64,000 nucleotides of DNA. Origin: Oreohelix idahoensis (lineage: Eukaryota; Mollusca; Gastropoda; Stylommatophora; Oreohelicidae). Below are positions 1 to 12,060 of this stretch, one piece after another (the stretch's first letter is position 1; every line of letters begins with the position of its first letter). The DNA is taken from NCBI GenBank assembly GCA_024509875.1, contig JAMPIV010012152.1:129501-193500 (forward strand), in the 5' to 3' direction. The position numbers were made by a program, and so were the translations under genes. The notes under the pieces were generated by a model, which saw only the letters and a program-made list of their open reading frames with translations, ran no database searches and was not told where the DNA came from.

Positions 1-1
1 A

Positions 2-1021
2 GATACCAGGTGGTCCGCTCGGGCAGATGCAACAAAAGCACTTTTACACAGCTTTTCTGCAATAAAACAAGTCTTGGATGATATTTCAGATAACAATGAT
101 CAGAAGGCAGAGTGTCGTCAACAGGCTCGTGGTCTACTTTCAACCATGATGAAGTTAGAAACAGGAATAATGATCATACTGTGGGATCAAGTATTACCGT
201 GTTTTCAAATGACCAGTGCTTCTTTGCAATCTTCTGACCAAGATATGAATACAGCTTGTGCACTCTATGAATCCCTGCGGGGGTATATTCAAGCTATGCG
301 GTCTACTTTTGCAGACATAGAGCAAAAGGCCATGGATCTGACTGAGTGTGAACATTATCAAGAACAAACTCGAAGAAAACACAAACGAAATCGAGAGTAT
401 GATGATTTCAGTGGTTCCAGCACACTTGATCCACTTGTTGAATCTCAAACGCCTTCTCAGCAGTTTAAAAGCCGAACATTTCTTGTCCTTATTGATAGCT
501 TGCTCTCTGCCTTGTCAAAACACCAGAAAGCTTATCAAAAGTTGAATGATGTATTTGGATTCCTTCGTCAGTTACAGTCGTTTACACCTGAAGAGGTGGT
601 AACGAGATCATCGAATCTTATTAAATCATATCCGGAAGATCTGGAAGAAAGTCTTTGTGAAGAACTTGTGCAGTTTACAGAACTGTTGAAAACTGATCTT
701 GCTTCTCATATTGGCACTACTCTAGACCTTGTAGAGTTACAGTTTTACTGTTTGATAATTGACAATTCTTTGGAGTCTTGTTTTCCAAATGTAGAAATCG
801 CCTTGCGCATCTACTTGTCACTAATGGTAATCAACTGCAGTGGAGAACGATCATTTTCAAAACTAAAACTTATTAAAAATGAACCAATGAGCACCATGGA
901 TCAAAAGAGATTGAACAATCTCACACTAATGAGCATTGAACATAAACTTCTGCGTGAAATTGATACATCCTATATCATCAACACATTTGCTCATGCTAAA
1001 TGTAGAAACATTAATATTTAA
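2..1021 (+). CDS. hAT-family transposase-like protein, C-terminal part (cut by window edge)
   Basis: The frame is open from base 2, well before the first ATG at 74, so the protein continues beyond the left edge. The start DTRWSARADATKAL is typical of the DUF4371/ZMYM1-like hAT group. The C-terminus has the hAT dimerisation signature: residues around LSLMVINCSGERSFSKLKLI followed by RLNNLTLMSIEH. Such proteins cut and paste their own transposon in the nucleus; the C-terminal region mediates dimerisation. About 340 residues are visible without a stop, so this copy is not obviously dead. The catalytic N-terminal half is not in the window. A hAT-type terminal repeat 150 bases downstream supports a transposon rather than a domesticated gene. 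Confidence 0.78.
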   Translation, partial: DTRWSARADATKALLHSFSAIKQVLDDISDNNDQKAECRQQARGLLSTMMKLETGIMIILWDQVLPCFQMTSASLQSSDQDMNTACALYESLRGYIQAMRSTFADIEQKAMDLTECEHYQEQTRRKHKRNREYDDFSGSSTLDPLVESQTPSQQFKSRTFLVLIDSLLSALSKHQKAYQKLNDVFGFLRQLQSFTPEEVVTRSSNLIKSYPEDLEESLCEELVQFTELLKTDLASHIGTTLDLVELQFYCLIIDNSLESCFPNVEIALRIYLSLMVINCSGERSFSKLKLIKNEPMSTMDQKRLNNLTLMSIEHKLLREIDTSYIINTFAHAKCRNINI

Positions 1022-1169
1022 ACAATAATGTTGACTGTGTTGTTACTTTTGATAATGATAATTACTATGCAAATTAAAAATGTATGTGTTCAAATATATT
1101 TGTGTCGTTTTATTGTTTTTTTTTAAATATAGGGCCCCTTTCTTAACATATGCTACAGGCCCCGTACTA

Positions 1170-1185
1170 GCTTAATCCGGCCCTG
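1170..1185 (+). repeat. hAT 3' terminal inverted repeat
   Basis: Read on the minus strand, the sequence CAGGGCCGGATTAAGC is a classic hAT terminus. It lies 150 bases after the transposase stop and so marks the 3' boundary of the element. The 5' terminus and the matching 8-bp target duplication are outside the window; the 8 bases just outside are cctggaac. Confidence 0.65.
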
Positions 1186-2560
1186 CCTGGAACTACTTTA
1201 TGCTTTTAGTTCTTTCTTACGAAACTATCAATAAAGCAATCACTAGCCCGTGCAGTGGTGGTTCATGAATCATCATTCTAGATACTGAGGTTGCCAGCCC
1301 CAAATGACTTTGATATCCAATAGCGAGTTTCACACATTAAACTTCACATGTATATGTTAGTTCACATGTTAGTAATAAAATATGAAATGTAAATCACACC
1401 TTACGCCAACCCTGGCTACAGACTTGTCGCACAGATGAATAAAAGAGACGAACCGTTCTCTTAGACGTGTCTGGGATTTCTTTTAATTGTACAATAGATT
1501 GCCCCTTCTGACTCCGTGTTTCTTCAGTTTCTCCGGTGTTCCTTATTAAAATGTAGAGATTACCTGTGCTTTTGTAAGTCTTATCTGGTTCTCCAATAAA
1601 AGGTCCGGATAACAATTAGGAATTAGGAATCTAGTTCTTCAGTCTGGCGAAGGTCTGATGTTGTCTTGGCGAGCTTGCAAATCACAGAGAAATAAAACTG
1701 TGAAATTTTCAGCCTATATTCCCTCCAAAGATGTTATGAGTCTAATCAGAAAGATCCAATCATTTCAAACAGGTCGGGTGTGACACTTTCCAAATATTTC
1801 CTACACGGAAAATTTTCCAAAAGGTCACATCTTCCATATATGGTAATATGATGTCTTGCATACACTCTCACCAACATATTTGTAGACACATATTGTCTAA
1901 AATGTAAACCATCCATGATTACTTTTTACCAAGCGACCGGAAGCGGTTATATCACTCTTGTCTGCCCACAGGTGTCACACAGATGGTAATGTTGGTGTAG
2001 CAAAGGATGACCAGGAAGCGCTTATGTCATCAGTTCCGCCTCGTGCACGGGTTATCATGTGTTTCGCCAGACAAACAAATCTGGTTCTATTCAACACTCC
2101 TTGGATAAACACGCCTCGTCGCTTGAAAAAATGGTCAGACCGACATTGTGATAAAATACTGTCTCTGACCGTCTAATAGCCTAGTGTAACTTAAAACGTC
2201 TTCGTGAAGCGTGAATGCGACACAATAAGATAAGAATTACTCCCGTAGCAAATACTGCCATAGGGGAGGGGCGTGTTAGAGACTTCACCATGCTATGTCC
2301 AGCATAGAGCAAAATAGTGAAAATACAAATGAAGAGGCATGATTTATGCCAAATAAAAGCGATAAGTGAGAAAACTGAAGAAAAAGAAAGAATGCTGCCG
2401 GAGGGCTGAAGGTGTGAGAGATCACACAAAAGAGCATGTTCAGACGTTTTGTCACATACCCAAAGATATTTAATTAAATATCCAGGTTTGGACGTGAACT
2501 TTTGTGTGGTGTATGCCTTCCTCTTCTACTGTTCTCGATGACTGTGTTCTCCTCATTATT
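1186..2560. other. No gene recognised
   Basis: I find no supported coding region here. Around 1240-1310 there is a trace of a dispersed repeat (cagtggtggttc ... gaggttgccagcccc) that recurs near 13640, 27620, 60760 and 63200. The short open frames lack recognisable motifs. Confidence 0.5.
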
Positions 2561-2850
2561 TCATGGGCGAGTATTTAAATTGCTCGCTTGGCAATGAGTA
2601 CAGTTTAATACGTACTGACGAACGTCTTTCCATCGGTTGGGCCAGAAGTAAACCTCCTTAATATTACGCCTAGTGGTACAAATGGGAACATGTTCCCCCG
2701 ATGAAAATACATAAGCCACTTTCATGACGGAGGGTCTTAAGGGGAGAGGCACTACGAGTTGCTTTCCTTACCTCGTCCGTCGAAAAATAATCCCACCCTC
2801 GTTGTGGAAAGTTACCGCTGAAGTATGGTTTTTTTTAAGCTGACTATGAT
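2561..2850 (-). pseudogene. Gypsy integrase zinc-binding (HHCC) fragment
   Basis: The minus strand encodes RRNIKEVYFWPNRWKDVRQY followed by VLNCTHCQASN. This is the FWP...C-x2-C half of the retroviral-type integrase zinc-binding domain, with a PLPLRPSVM segment before it. The same segment order occurs in the neighbouring fragment at 2987-3654, so this is a second decayed copy or partial duplication of the same element class. No integrase core follows. It is a remnant with no intact frame. Confidence 0.55.
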
Positions 2851-2986
2851 CAGAGTATGGCGTTAAAGTAATGTCTTCCATCTGCGCTCGTCGTAACTCT
2901 GCTTTACTACATAGAAATGTCGAGTTGAGGTTCGAGTTATCCAACTTTGGTTGTTGGTTACTCTGCTCAGACTCTTTCTTCGTAGT

Positions 2987-3654
2987 TTAATCATTCTGGT
3001 TGTCTGGGCTATGGCTAACAGAGCAATCTCGCACAAACTGTCGAACGTCATGTCGCAAGCATGGCCAGAAGTAATTCAGGGAAATATGCCTTACCAGGGC
3101 ATATGAACCTTTAATGGGATGGGGTAGGGTTAAATGCATTTCTTGCATGAGGCGGGTGCGAAAGGGGAGTGGGATAACTAACTGCCTCTTATTCCACACC
3201 CGTCTATATACCAAACCTTTCTCCCTGTAATATGCTCCCTGAGGAGTATGGGAGTAATTACCATAAAACTTGGAAAAGCAAGACCTTAGGGTTTGATCGG
3301 CCCTTTGTGCCTGCTTCAGCTCTGATATATTCAGGCTGTGTAAAAATGACAACTCATGGGCTGCTGAGGCTTGTCCTAGGTTCTCTATCTTTTGTGTTGG
3401 CCTGGAGTCACCAGAGGGATCTCCAAGGAACACATATTTCCTCCCTAAAATGAGTGGATAGACTAATTCGTCTACCCCTGCAACGTTGATTTTGCCACGA
3501 ACATATCGGGTGGAAACGTCAATCTCCGCTACCGGAAGCAGCAAAGGCTTTATACTCTTCCAAGGCCCCTGTATTTCTACAGTTTCACCAGTGTATTGGT
3601 GGGCCTTCACCAAAGATGGACAAACTAAAGCTGAATATTCTAAGCCTGGAACAT
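2987..3654 (-). pseudogene. Gypsy protease-end plus integrase zinc-binding region (Gmr1-like order)
   Basis: The minus-strand frame runs from a region resembling the end of a retroelement aspartic protease (around LVYPLILGRKYVFLGDP) through a linker into an integrase zinc-binding domain (HLTLPHPIKGSYALVRHISL, then NYFWPCLRHDVRQFVRDC). No reverse transcriptase separates protease from integrase, the same order as in the intact element at 41806-51535. The C-terminal end is frameshifted. An RTE-like LINE at 3655-5265 interrupts it upstream, and its gag part continues at 5266-5830, so it is the older, host element. Confidence 0.6.
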
Positions 3655-5265
3655 ACAGAGACACAATTGAATGTTCCTGAGGCTGAAAACGATCTAGATG
3701 TAAATACAGACATTCCTCGAAAAGAAGAAATCATCACAGCAATCAAAGGGTTAAAGAATGGAAAAGCTCCTGGCCATGATAACTTAAATGCAGAGCTATT
3801 TAAGACAGACCCTGAGTTAGCAGCAGAACTATTAGAATTACTATTTTCACAAGTCTTGAAAACAGGGACAACACCAACAGAGTGGAACAAAGGAATAATT
3901 GTTTAATTGCCCAAGAAGGGAGATCTTGCAGACTGCTATAATTGGAGAGGAATCATTCGTCTCTCAGTTCTCTAGGCAGGATAATTATACAGAGAATTTC
4001 AAAAGCAGTAGACCACAAACTGAGGAAAGAACAAGCAGGATTTAGAAAGAACAGAAGATGTGTAGATCATATATTTACCCTCAGGAACATTATAGAGCAG
4101 TGCTCAGAATGGCAAAGACAGCTGTACATTAATTTCGTTGATTTTGAAAAGGCTTTTGACAGCATACATAGGGATATTTTATGGAAAATATTGAGGGCTT
4201 ATGGAATTCCAAGCTGCATAGTGTCAATCATAAAAAGCCCCTATGCCAACTTTACGTGTAGCGTTGGGCAGAGCAACTTAACCTTTGAGGTGAAGACAGG
4301 AGTACGACAGGGATGCCCCTTATCAACCACTCTATTTTTAACAGTCATAGACTGGGTGATGCGCCAGACAACAGAGGGCAGTCCAAGAGGAATAAGATGG
4401 ACAACATTTTCTACATTGGAAGATCTGGAATATGCAGATGAAATTGCACTACTGGCACATTCACATCAACACATCCAGGAAAAAAACGGATAGACTTAAT
4501 AAGTATAGCCAGCAGGTGGGCTTGAACATCAATCTAAAGAAGTCAGAGGTCATGACACTCAATGTCAGCAACCCTGAGCCCATATCAGTAAGGAATCAGC
4601 AACTGGAACAGACAGATGCCTTCACATACCTAGGATGCATAGTAAAACCTGACGGCGGAGCAAGCAAAGACATTAACAACAGAATGAACAAAGCAAAACA
4701 GCCTTTTTTAGTCTAAACAACATCTGGAAGTCCACTCAGTACAGCACAAGCACAAAATTAAGATTATATCAGAGCGGTGTGCTTTCTGTGCTTCTCTATG
4801 GTGCGGAATGCTGGAGAGTTACAGAGAAGGAAATGTCGAAATTGTCCTCTTTTCACACAACATGTCTAAGAAAAATTCACCGAATCTTTTGGCCGAATAC
4901 CATCACCAACCAAGATCTGCTTACTCGGAGCAAGCAAGAGGACATGCACACCATCATAGCTGGCAGACGCTGGAGCTGGGTTGGCCATGTCCTCAGAAGA
5001 GACCCCGATGCCAACACAAGAACAGCTATGCTATGGACCCCTGAAGGAAAACGAAAGAGAGGCCGACCAAAAACAACTTGGAGGAAGACTGTGGAGGCTG
5101 AGATGCAAAGAATGTACCAGAGTTGGGGCACTGTACGAAGGATGGCCACCGACCGAGCAAAGTGGAATCAATTTGTTGTTGCCTTACAAGACGCCACCAG
5201 GCGTAATGGCCACTGACTGCTTTGACGGTCGGCGGCTAAGGATCAAAGAAGAAGACGAAAAATTA
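3655..5265 (+). mobile_element. RTE-like non-LTR retrotransposon, 5'-truncated and broken
   Basis: The copy encodes reverse transcriptase and the C-terminal region of an APE-type LINE. Motifs include NFVDFEKAFDSIHRDILWK (finger/palm), TGVRQGCPLSTTLF and the catalytic box, here EYADEIAL where the sister copy at 40200 has EYADDIAL. The C-terminus has WVGHVLRRDPDANTRTA and KRGRPKTTWRKTVE. The frame is broken by a stop near 3904, a disrupted stretch near 3950, one extra A in an A-run near 4483 and a further shift near 4710. The copy begins within the linker after the endonuclease, so it is 5'-truncated. The family matches the copy split over 30424-31290 and 39446-41020. Clade naming (RTE/CFDP2-type) is from C-terminal motifs and is not certain. 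Confidence 0.8.
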
Positions 5266-5830
5266 TACAGGCACCGTATGGTTTGGTTGCCAACGGTTAC
5301 TTGCTCAGTAATAGAAGGGTAATTAGGATTTTGTTCGTATGCCTGGGGGTCATGGTTCCCTATCGGCCCCCTGATCAGACAAGCGACATTATAAGGGCCA
5401 GATTTCGGCCTCTTAATCTCCGATGTGAAATGAGTGTCAGTTTTGCACGATTTCTAATATCGTCGTCCAGTTACCTGGGCTAAATTGCTCTGTTTCTGCC
5501 TCTGGTGATCTTGTGGTTGTTGTTGCTGTTAGTGGGGTGTTTTGGGTGTTGTGTTGTCCGTACTTTTATACCTATCATCGGGGTGATCCTTCTGTTTGAG
5601 GTGACTACCGTGGTGGCGCCTCTTAGGCGGATTCATTTCCGATTGGGCGCTCTGGTACCTATCAGCAAATAGTACCACCTGCTCAAGAGTTTTGGCCCCA
5701 TGCTCAGACAGGAACCTTCTCATGTCAGGGGTGAGCGAGTCCTTGAACTGCTCCACATAAATCATCTCCTTCAGCCCATTAAAAGATTCATCAAAGGTGC
5801 TGAGAGATCCCCACATCTCCAAGTACGTTT
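5266..5830 (-). pseudogene. Gypsy gag fragment with SCAN-like region
   Basis: The minus strand encodes about 100 residues of a retroelement gag. The stretch YVEQFKDSLTPDMRRFLSE followed by AKTLEQVVLFADRYQSAQ resembles the C-terminal helices of a SCAN domain. SCAN domains of vertebrate transcription factors are thought to derive from Gmr1-like Gypsy gag proteins. Below 5530 the reading is degenerate up to the RTE junction. Together with 2987-3654 it makes one minus-strand element split by the RTE insertion. At 5830 it is joined to an RTE tail in the opposite orientation, so the first open methionine is not its true start. Confidence 0.55.
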
Positions 5831-5975
5831 CAAGTAGAGAAGAGAACTGGATACAGAGGTGAAAATGATGAGGAAAACATGGAAAGAGCGGATGGCACAG
5901 GACAGGAAGACCTGGCATATTGAAGGCCTGCTCTCCTCGGGGAGCTAAAGGGTATTGATTGATATGACATGCCTT
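5831..5975 (+). mobile_element. RTE-like LINE 3'-end fragment
   Basis: The plus strand encodes RELDTEVKMMRKTWKERMAQ then DRKTWHIEGLLSS, the terminal segment of the RTE-like family also seen at 57865-58240 and, on the minus strand, at 24050-24995. Only the last 50 codons and the short 3' UTR remain. Confidence 0.6.
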
Positions 5976-8900
5976 AGTGTGTAGTAGCCCGATTTTTTCT
6001 GTCTTCCTCAGAGATCCCCGGGGGACAACACGGGTAAGATGTGTACAGTGAATTATAATTCTGCAATGCTATCTTTGCTTTCCCGAGCACGAGCCCCCGT
6101 ATGTCATGGCAAACATATAATAGAGACTATTTTGTATGTTCAACATACATACATAGACTTTTCTTTACATATTTTTCTTCTCCAAAATCACCTCACAGTT
6201 GAAAGAGAACAAGTCGACCGTGCCGCATACATGTGTAAGATTGATTTGCCTGAATGGTGGCGTGAAGATAAAAATCTACTTACAAAACCTATGCTGCTTT
6301 AAACTGAAAAAAAGTAAAAAACAAAATACGGGTGCCTGCTCTGTGAAGCTTAAATGCCAGTTTCTAACGAAGGCCAAAAACATACAGATTTCATTTAATG
6401 CATGACACTCGCGTATGGCGTGTGCGACCTTTAAATCTATGAAATAATATTAAATACACAAAGTTAATGTTTATTTAATTAAAGTATTTCTTTACATTAT
6501 AACCAACAAATGGTACCTTAGTTTAAGACCAGACTAAAGCCACACTAACATAAATTCTACATCCGGGTAATGTTCTATGGTCCCATTATCAACGCTGTGA
6601 AATGCTTTGACGTTTTTGTTAAACAGCTAATGCGGTTAGCAAAAATATACAGTGTAGACGATCATATATAGCCGTCAAAAGTGTTACACCAGGACAAGAA
6701 TGAAGAGACTACAATTTTAGGACAATGGGGAAAACTTACACAAGCACGCACGATCTCATACAATTTGAACATTTTAATTTACTCGTGACAATAAACGCTG
6801 CGGTACAGAAAACACCAGGAATTTTTCTAAGTCCACAATACGCTGAGTTTTTGGTGTAGGCCTACTAGTGAAAGGGCTGTGGCTGAGAGGCGACAGGCGG
6901 TGTATATTATAGAGGTGTCAGTGTCAGAATTTCAGTGGCGAACGCGCAGTGGCGTCGGCTTCGCGATGGTGTCTCAGTGTGTGCGACGGAACGAACGGAA
7001 TAATTTGTCTTCTCTTTGTTACTTTCACAATTGCCTCCACGGCTGGCGGAGTTGTGGATTAAAGTTGCTACCTTAAGTGAAATGGGTTCATTTTCGATAC
7101 AAGACAACATTAGGCTGAGACGCTTGGGAGTCATGACCCAAGTGGGCCCGCTCCCCTTAGAGTGTAAAGGAGTATATCGGGCCGAAACACTTGTCGGACG
7201 GGAGGACTTCTTCTGATGATCAGATTGCTTCCTGTTGTATCGCTCTGTAAAGCGTTTCCTATCATACTCTGCTCACAATAATTGGACAGGGCACATACTG
7301 CATGTATCATCAACTGAGCATATTATCAGGAATTAGACACACAAAATAACACATAATTATTACCTTTCTGAATTTGACGGAGATACGTGTCTTTGTAAAT
7401 TACAAAAAAAAAAAAAAAAAACATTAAAAGGGGGGAAGAATTAAAGCCAGCTTCTTTGCCTTTCAACATCTGTAGCACATTTAGAAGATTGAGGACTTGC
7501 TTACAACTCTTTTTTTTTTTATCTTTAACAACTTTACTTTAAATATTTGTAAAGATAATTTAACTTTTTTTACGTCTTTTCAATGGCTATAAGTAATAAC
7601 TAAGGTTTTAAGGGGGAAGTCCCCTTCTACTCAAGGGATGTCATTCTCTATCCTTCCAAGGGAAGCAGTCAGGCAACACACAAAAATCAATGAGTATTTG
7701 CCCTTATTTGACTAATTCTTCCTCAATTATTATTTTTAAAAATATAATAAGTAGGCCTATACGACTATGTGTTTTCACAACTATATAATTTTCATCTTTG
7801 GAATTGCCTTCCACATAACCTAAGAAACAACCTCAGTCCCTATTCATACAATTGTAGACTTTTCGAATACTTTATTAGTTCTGATTACATGCCCCCCTAA
7901 TCAGATGATCTTTTCTTATAATATCAACTGTAGATTCTAATGACAATGTTTGTACTTTTCAACATATTTTATGACATGTTTATAAGTAGTTAATGTTAAT
8001 ATGAGTGTGCTTTTTTATTTTACTTTACAACGTTGAATTCCTTGACATTGATATGTAAAATGCATATGGGAATAAATGAATTCAGTATGAAAGGTGAGAG
8101 AAAGGAAGTGCAGAATGTCAGACGGGCCTGCGTACCCAATTCCCCACCCTTTGAAAATAAAGTTCATTCGTTCGTTATCTTCATACACATGAGCTAGCTT
8201 TTATTACACAAATAAAGTCATTACCTCATCGATGTTTACCACTTTATCAAACTTTTGAGCAGTCCAACTGCATTACACTGCTCCATAAACTTTGCAGACC
8301 CACACGCTTGCCTATCCAATAGGTGTACTGTATATTTTCACCAAAAACCTGCAGATTTTGCAGGACTGACATACACAAATACCCAGCCGATATTAAATGC
8401 CTGCTGGGATAGACAGAGCCGAGCATCTGAACAACATAACAACAGTAAAAACACTGTAGAGACGAAAAATACAGTACAGTACATAGAGCACACATAATGA
8501 AGAAAAATATTACACAATATAAAAAGCGTCCTGATATAACCAACGGTTCAATGTATATGATAATAGCTGAAAGGTGCGTGCTACTAAGAAAAATAGCGTA
8601 CGCTAAAAAAAAAAAAAATTACTTTGGGATTTTATATTATTGACAAAATGACTTGTGGATACAAAACTTGGCTGGAAAACGAAAAGTGGGGCCTGTCACA
8701 GGGTGGAATTAGTGCAGCAGTCATCATCCACTTTTGCCCCTCCTCATTTAGTTTATAATTTTTTTGCTACATGAACGAAGGATTCACCAGTGCAATTAAC
8801 ACGTGAGCCATCTGGCAATTAAGCCCAATGTGAAACACAGAGAGAAGCGCGGAGCATGGAATAATAGATTCTTTGATCAGGGAAACACGATGTGAAGTCT

Positions 8901-10560
8901 GAGACGGACCTTGGATTGTAAAACTTTCAGGAGAATTAATTGCGTTGCTGATATTCGGCAAGGTGAAGATGATGAAAGTCAAGCCAGAGAGGGTGTCGGC
9001 GGCAGAGGTGGTAAAATTACCTCTGATCAAGAATCGAACGGCAAATTGGCTCGGGTCTGGCAGTAGGTGTTACTTTCGCATTTAAGAGCAATAGAATGAA
9101 ATTTATCAATATATACCATGTCTCTCCGATAGCCAGGATCAGTTGTTCAGAAATCTATCCGAAATTCACTAGCTCGTAATCTTAAGATTTCTCGTACAGA
9201 GTGAAAATTATTAGATTTTCGTGGAGTGTTTCATTTTTCTGATTGCGGTAATTTATATACTAGCTTTTAAGTAATTTAGTGTGTTTAAAGTTTCATTATA
9301 TTTCTCTGAGATTTTCTGTGCTAATTAAATAACTTGTAGCTAAATCTTTTTTAACCGTAAAGTAAATTTAATTACTCGCTATTTCCCAGTAAGAGATGTT
9401 TTAAATTGACTAGTACAAGTACATACATTAAATAACTGTCTACTGACGGTATATATTATTTACTTCTATCCATTTTATGTAAATTTATAAATGACTAGCG
9501 TTCATATCACGCGTTAAAAGAAAAGAACGGTAGGATAAGCTAGACACGTGTGTATTAATTTCATTTATAACAGAGTGGTGAAGAGGTCCTATTTTAACAC
9601 GTGTTAGATATGATATTGAAAAATTGGTTAAATGTTTATATTTCTTTTCCTAGATATAGGCTGATCAAACCTGAGTACTAGCGGGTTTTTCTTATGGCCA
9701 TATGAACTTATGATCATACGAACTTATACTTTTATAAGCATCCAAGAATATTTAATGTTGATGAGCTTCTTGCTGTGACCTGTGCAGTCCAAGTTTCCTC
9801 ATTTTTTCATGACAGAAACCAGAATAGAACCATTAAATTATAATAGTAACTGGGACAGAACTATTACCAGATTTACTTATATCAATCTCATCAGCCAGCT
9901 GTGGCGAAATATATTGTCAGCAACATTTGTGTAACTTAAACCTAGCAGTTCAGCCACCAGAGGCTAGACAACCCAGGAACCATATATATGTTCTATTTAT
10001 CCTACACCGGCGATCACCACGCCTGAACCTTACTCCAACCAACTGAAGGCATAGATAACTTATGGTATCCAGGAAAAATTAAATCACCGACTCTAGCGAT
10101 TCCCGTGAAATTTGCAGTCAGCAACTACGGCTAGTCTGGGGCTGGATTCGGCAAAACTTACATTTGACACTAAATAGTCTTATTACTTATTAGTGTATTT
10201 CCTTGGAATGCCTGAGACAACTACTGGGGTAAGCAAAAGTGTGTGTATGTGAATTGAACGAACAGAGAACGAAACTTAGGTTTTTTTTTTGTTAACATCA
10301 TAAACTTATATGGTTTCTTCTTTCTTTATCTCAATATTCTGATTAGTCACAGGATAGAGTACATTTGGAACATATTCTTTTCCCATTTTGACTATTTCAT
10401 AACTTACTGTTACCTTTTGATCTTTTGGGTAAATTAACCTCTGTTGGGACCGTCTTTTCTTTTCCTTTACCACAGGGGGAGAACCTATTTGATTAATTTC
10501 TTCTTTTGCAATTTTGTCTGTAAACCATGATCTTGTGATATATATGCTTATTGTTGTAAA
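5976..10560. other. Long stretch with no recognised gene; GC-richer patch at 6870-7216
   Basis: Mostly AT-rich sequence with homopolymer runs (A-run near 7405, T-run near 7512, A-run near 8610). A GC-richer, CpG-containing patch lies at about 6870-7216 and holds a 44-codon plus-strand frame (MGSFSIQDNIRLRRLGVMTQ onward, 7082-7216) with no family I recognise. I see no RNA gene or clear repeat boundary. Confidence 0.5.
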
Positions 10561-10582
10561 GGACAGAAGAGATACACAGATT

Positions 10583-10757
10583 CATGAAGCCTATAGTTAA
10601 AACAAAATGGTGTTGGTAATGGTGATGATTATAGCGATAACAAAGATGATGATTATAGAGAAGATCACAACATGAAGCCTATAGTTAAAACAAAATGGTG
10701 TTGGTAATGGTGATGATTATAGCGATAACAAAGATGATGATTATAGAGAAGATCACA
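10583..10757. repeat. Two-copy tandem duplication, 88-bp unit
   Basis: A unit starting catgaagcctatagttaaaa occurs at 10583 and again at 10671, almost identical, ending in agaagatcaca. The near identity implies a recent local duplication. It is AT-rich and has no coding signal. Confidence 0.85.
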
Positions 10758-11026
10758 ATACATAATTCTCACCGTTTGTACGTCAGTCACATCTAAGGGA
10801 TGCAACTGTAGTTGAAAGTTAGACATTAATTGTATTGTTTCCCTTATATACTCTCCTGAAAATAGTAACACTCAACGAAGAAAAGTCGGCGTAGAACCCA
10901 GTTTCATTTCAGAAACGGATTTAACTCATCATTTTGTTAAAAATAACCTTAAAATGTAAGTTTTTGATTGTTTCTTCAAGACAAAATTTTAATTTAAAGT
11001 ATTGCAGACTTATTATTTTGGATCAA

Positions 11027-11727
11027 AATGATGATGGCTGCAAAACGAGCTGCAGATGCTAAGAGGAAGAGATGATCACGTCAATCACGAGTACGTGAGA
11101 CTCTAGAAGAAGCAGCAATATGACAACATAAAGCGGCACAAAGACAAGCACAGCGTCAGTCACAACAAGCAAATCAGTCTGCAGAAGAGCATGAATCTCA
11201 ACACGCTGCAGAAGCTTTTCACATTCATCAGTTGAAAGCATCACAACAAGCAAAGGAGACTTCAAAAGAAGCAACCGAACGTAGAGCAGCAGCTGCACAG
11301 CAAGTGAGAAGATCAAGAGCTGCACGTAGTCCAACAATTCCAAATCATGATGCCTTTTATGAGAATGCAGTTGCTGTACACAACTGCGGCCCAATGGATC
11401 AGGAAAGTCAGTTCTGTCACTCTCTCAATTTTCAAGTGGTAAGATCAAACGATGGTACACTCAAATATTGCTGCCATAAAGGTACAGTGCTGTTGGAGCA
11501 AGAAGGAGAGCAGAGACGTCCTTTTCCTCCGTATCCCAAGGATCTTTTGAGCAACCCAGCGCATCCACAACACTGACATTTTAAGGAACAATATCCGTTC
11601 CTATAATTCAGTCTTGGGCTTTGCATCCATGGGTGCCCAAATCAATCGCTTCGTTGGACGTGGACCATATGTATTCAGAGTGCATGGAGAGATCAATCAT
11701 TTGATTTACTTCCGTCATTATTGACGG
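11027..11727 (+). pseudogene. Helitron Rep/helicase remnant (helitron-like N-terminal region)
   Basis: Successive fragments on the plus strand read as the region before and within the Helitron N-terminal domain. First comes a charged A/Q/R-rich stretch (EERRAAAAQQVRRSRAARS-like). Then come IPNHDAFYENAVAVHNCGPM, a CCHKGTVLLE segment and PFPPYPKDLLSNPAHPQH. After a stop at about 11575 the reading resumes with NIRSYNSVLGFASMGAQI and FVGRGPYVFRVHGEINHLIY, which match the consensus order of rolling-circle Helitron proteins (N-terminal helitron-like domain). Two early stops (about 11072 and 11120) and the later breaks make it non-functional. No Rep HUH motif or helicase follows, so only the 5' part survives. 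Confidence 0.7.
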
Positions 11728-12060
11728 GTTATTGCTAGTTATAAATAAAATGTATGGACAAAATAAAAATAGGTGGCTTGCCTTGAACACACCATCAAAC
11801 AAACCGGTAGTTTAGGCAAATATGTCTTCGTCAGCAAGTAAACAAGTGTAAATCAACAAAAACAACAGAAAACTAACCTAATTAAGATACTAGAAGGAGA
11901 AGATATGCACAGAAGATGAAATAAGAAAAACATTGTTCAACAGGCATATTTCAATAACAGATGCTACTAATCGCCTCTTCCTGTCATAACTGACTGTGGG
12001 AATGATGCACCCTTGAGGTGATAGCTCTTAGCTGTATTTATTTTTTTTGCCTTGCGTTCC
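11728..12060. other. No gene recognised
   Basis: AT-rich sequence between the Helitron remnant and an RTE fragment. I see nothing interpretable. Confidence 0.4.

Noticed and set aside
74..1021. Domesticated host ZMYM1-like gene
   Set aside because: A hAT terminal repeat lies 150 bp after the stop, so a transposon copy is more likely.
1394..2429. Several frames of 70-80 codons
   Set aside because: No motifs, no repeat relationship and random-like composition.
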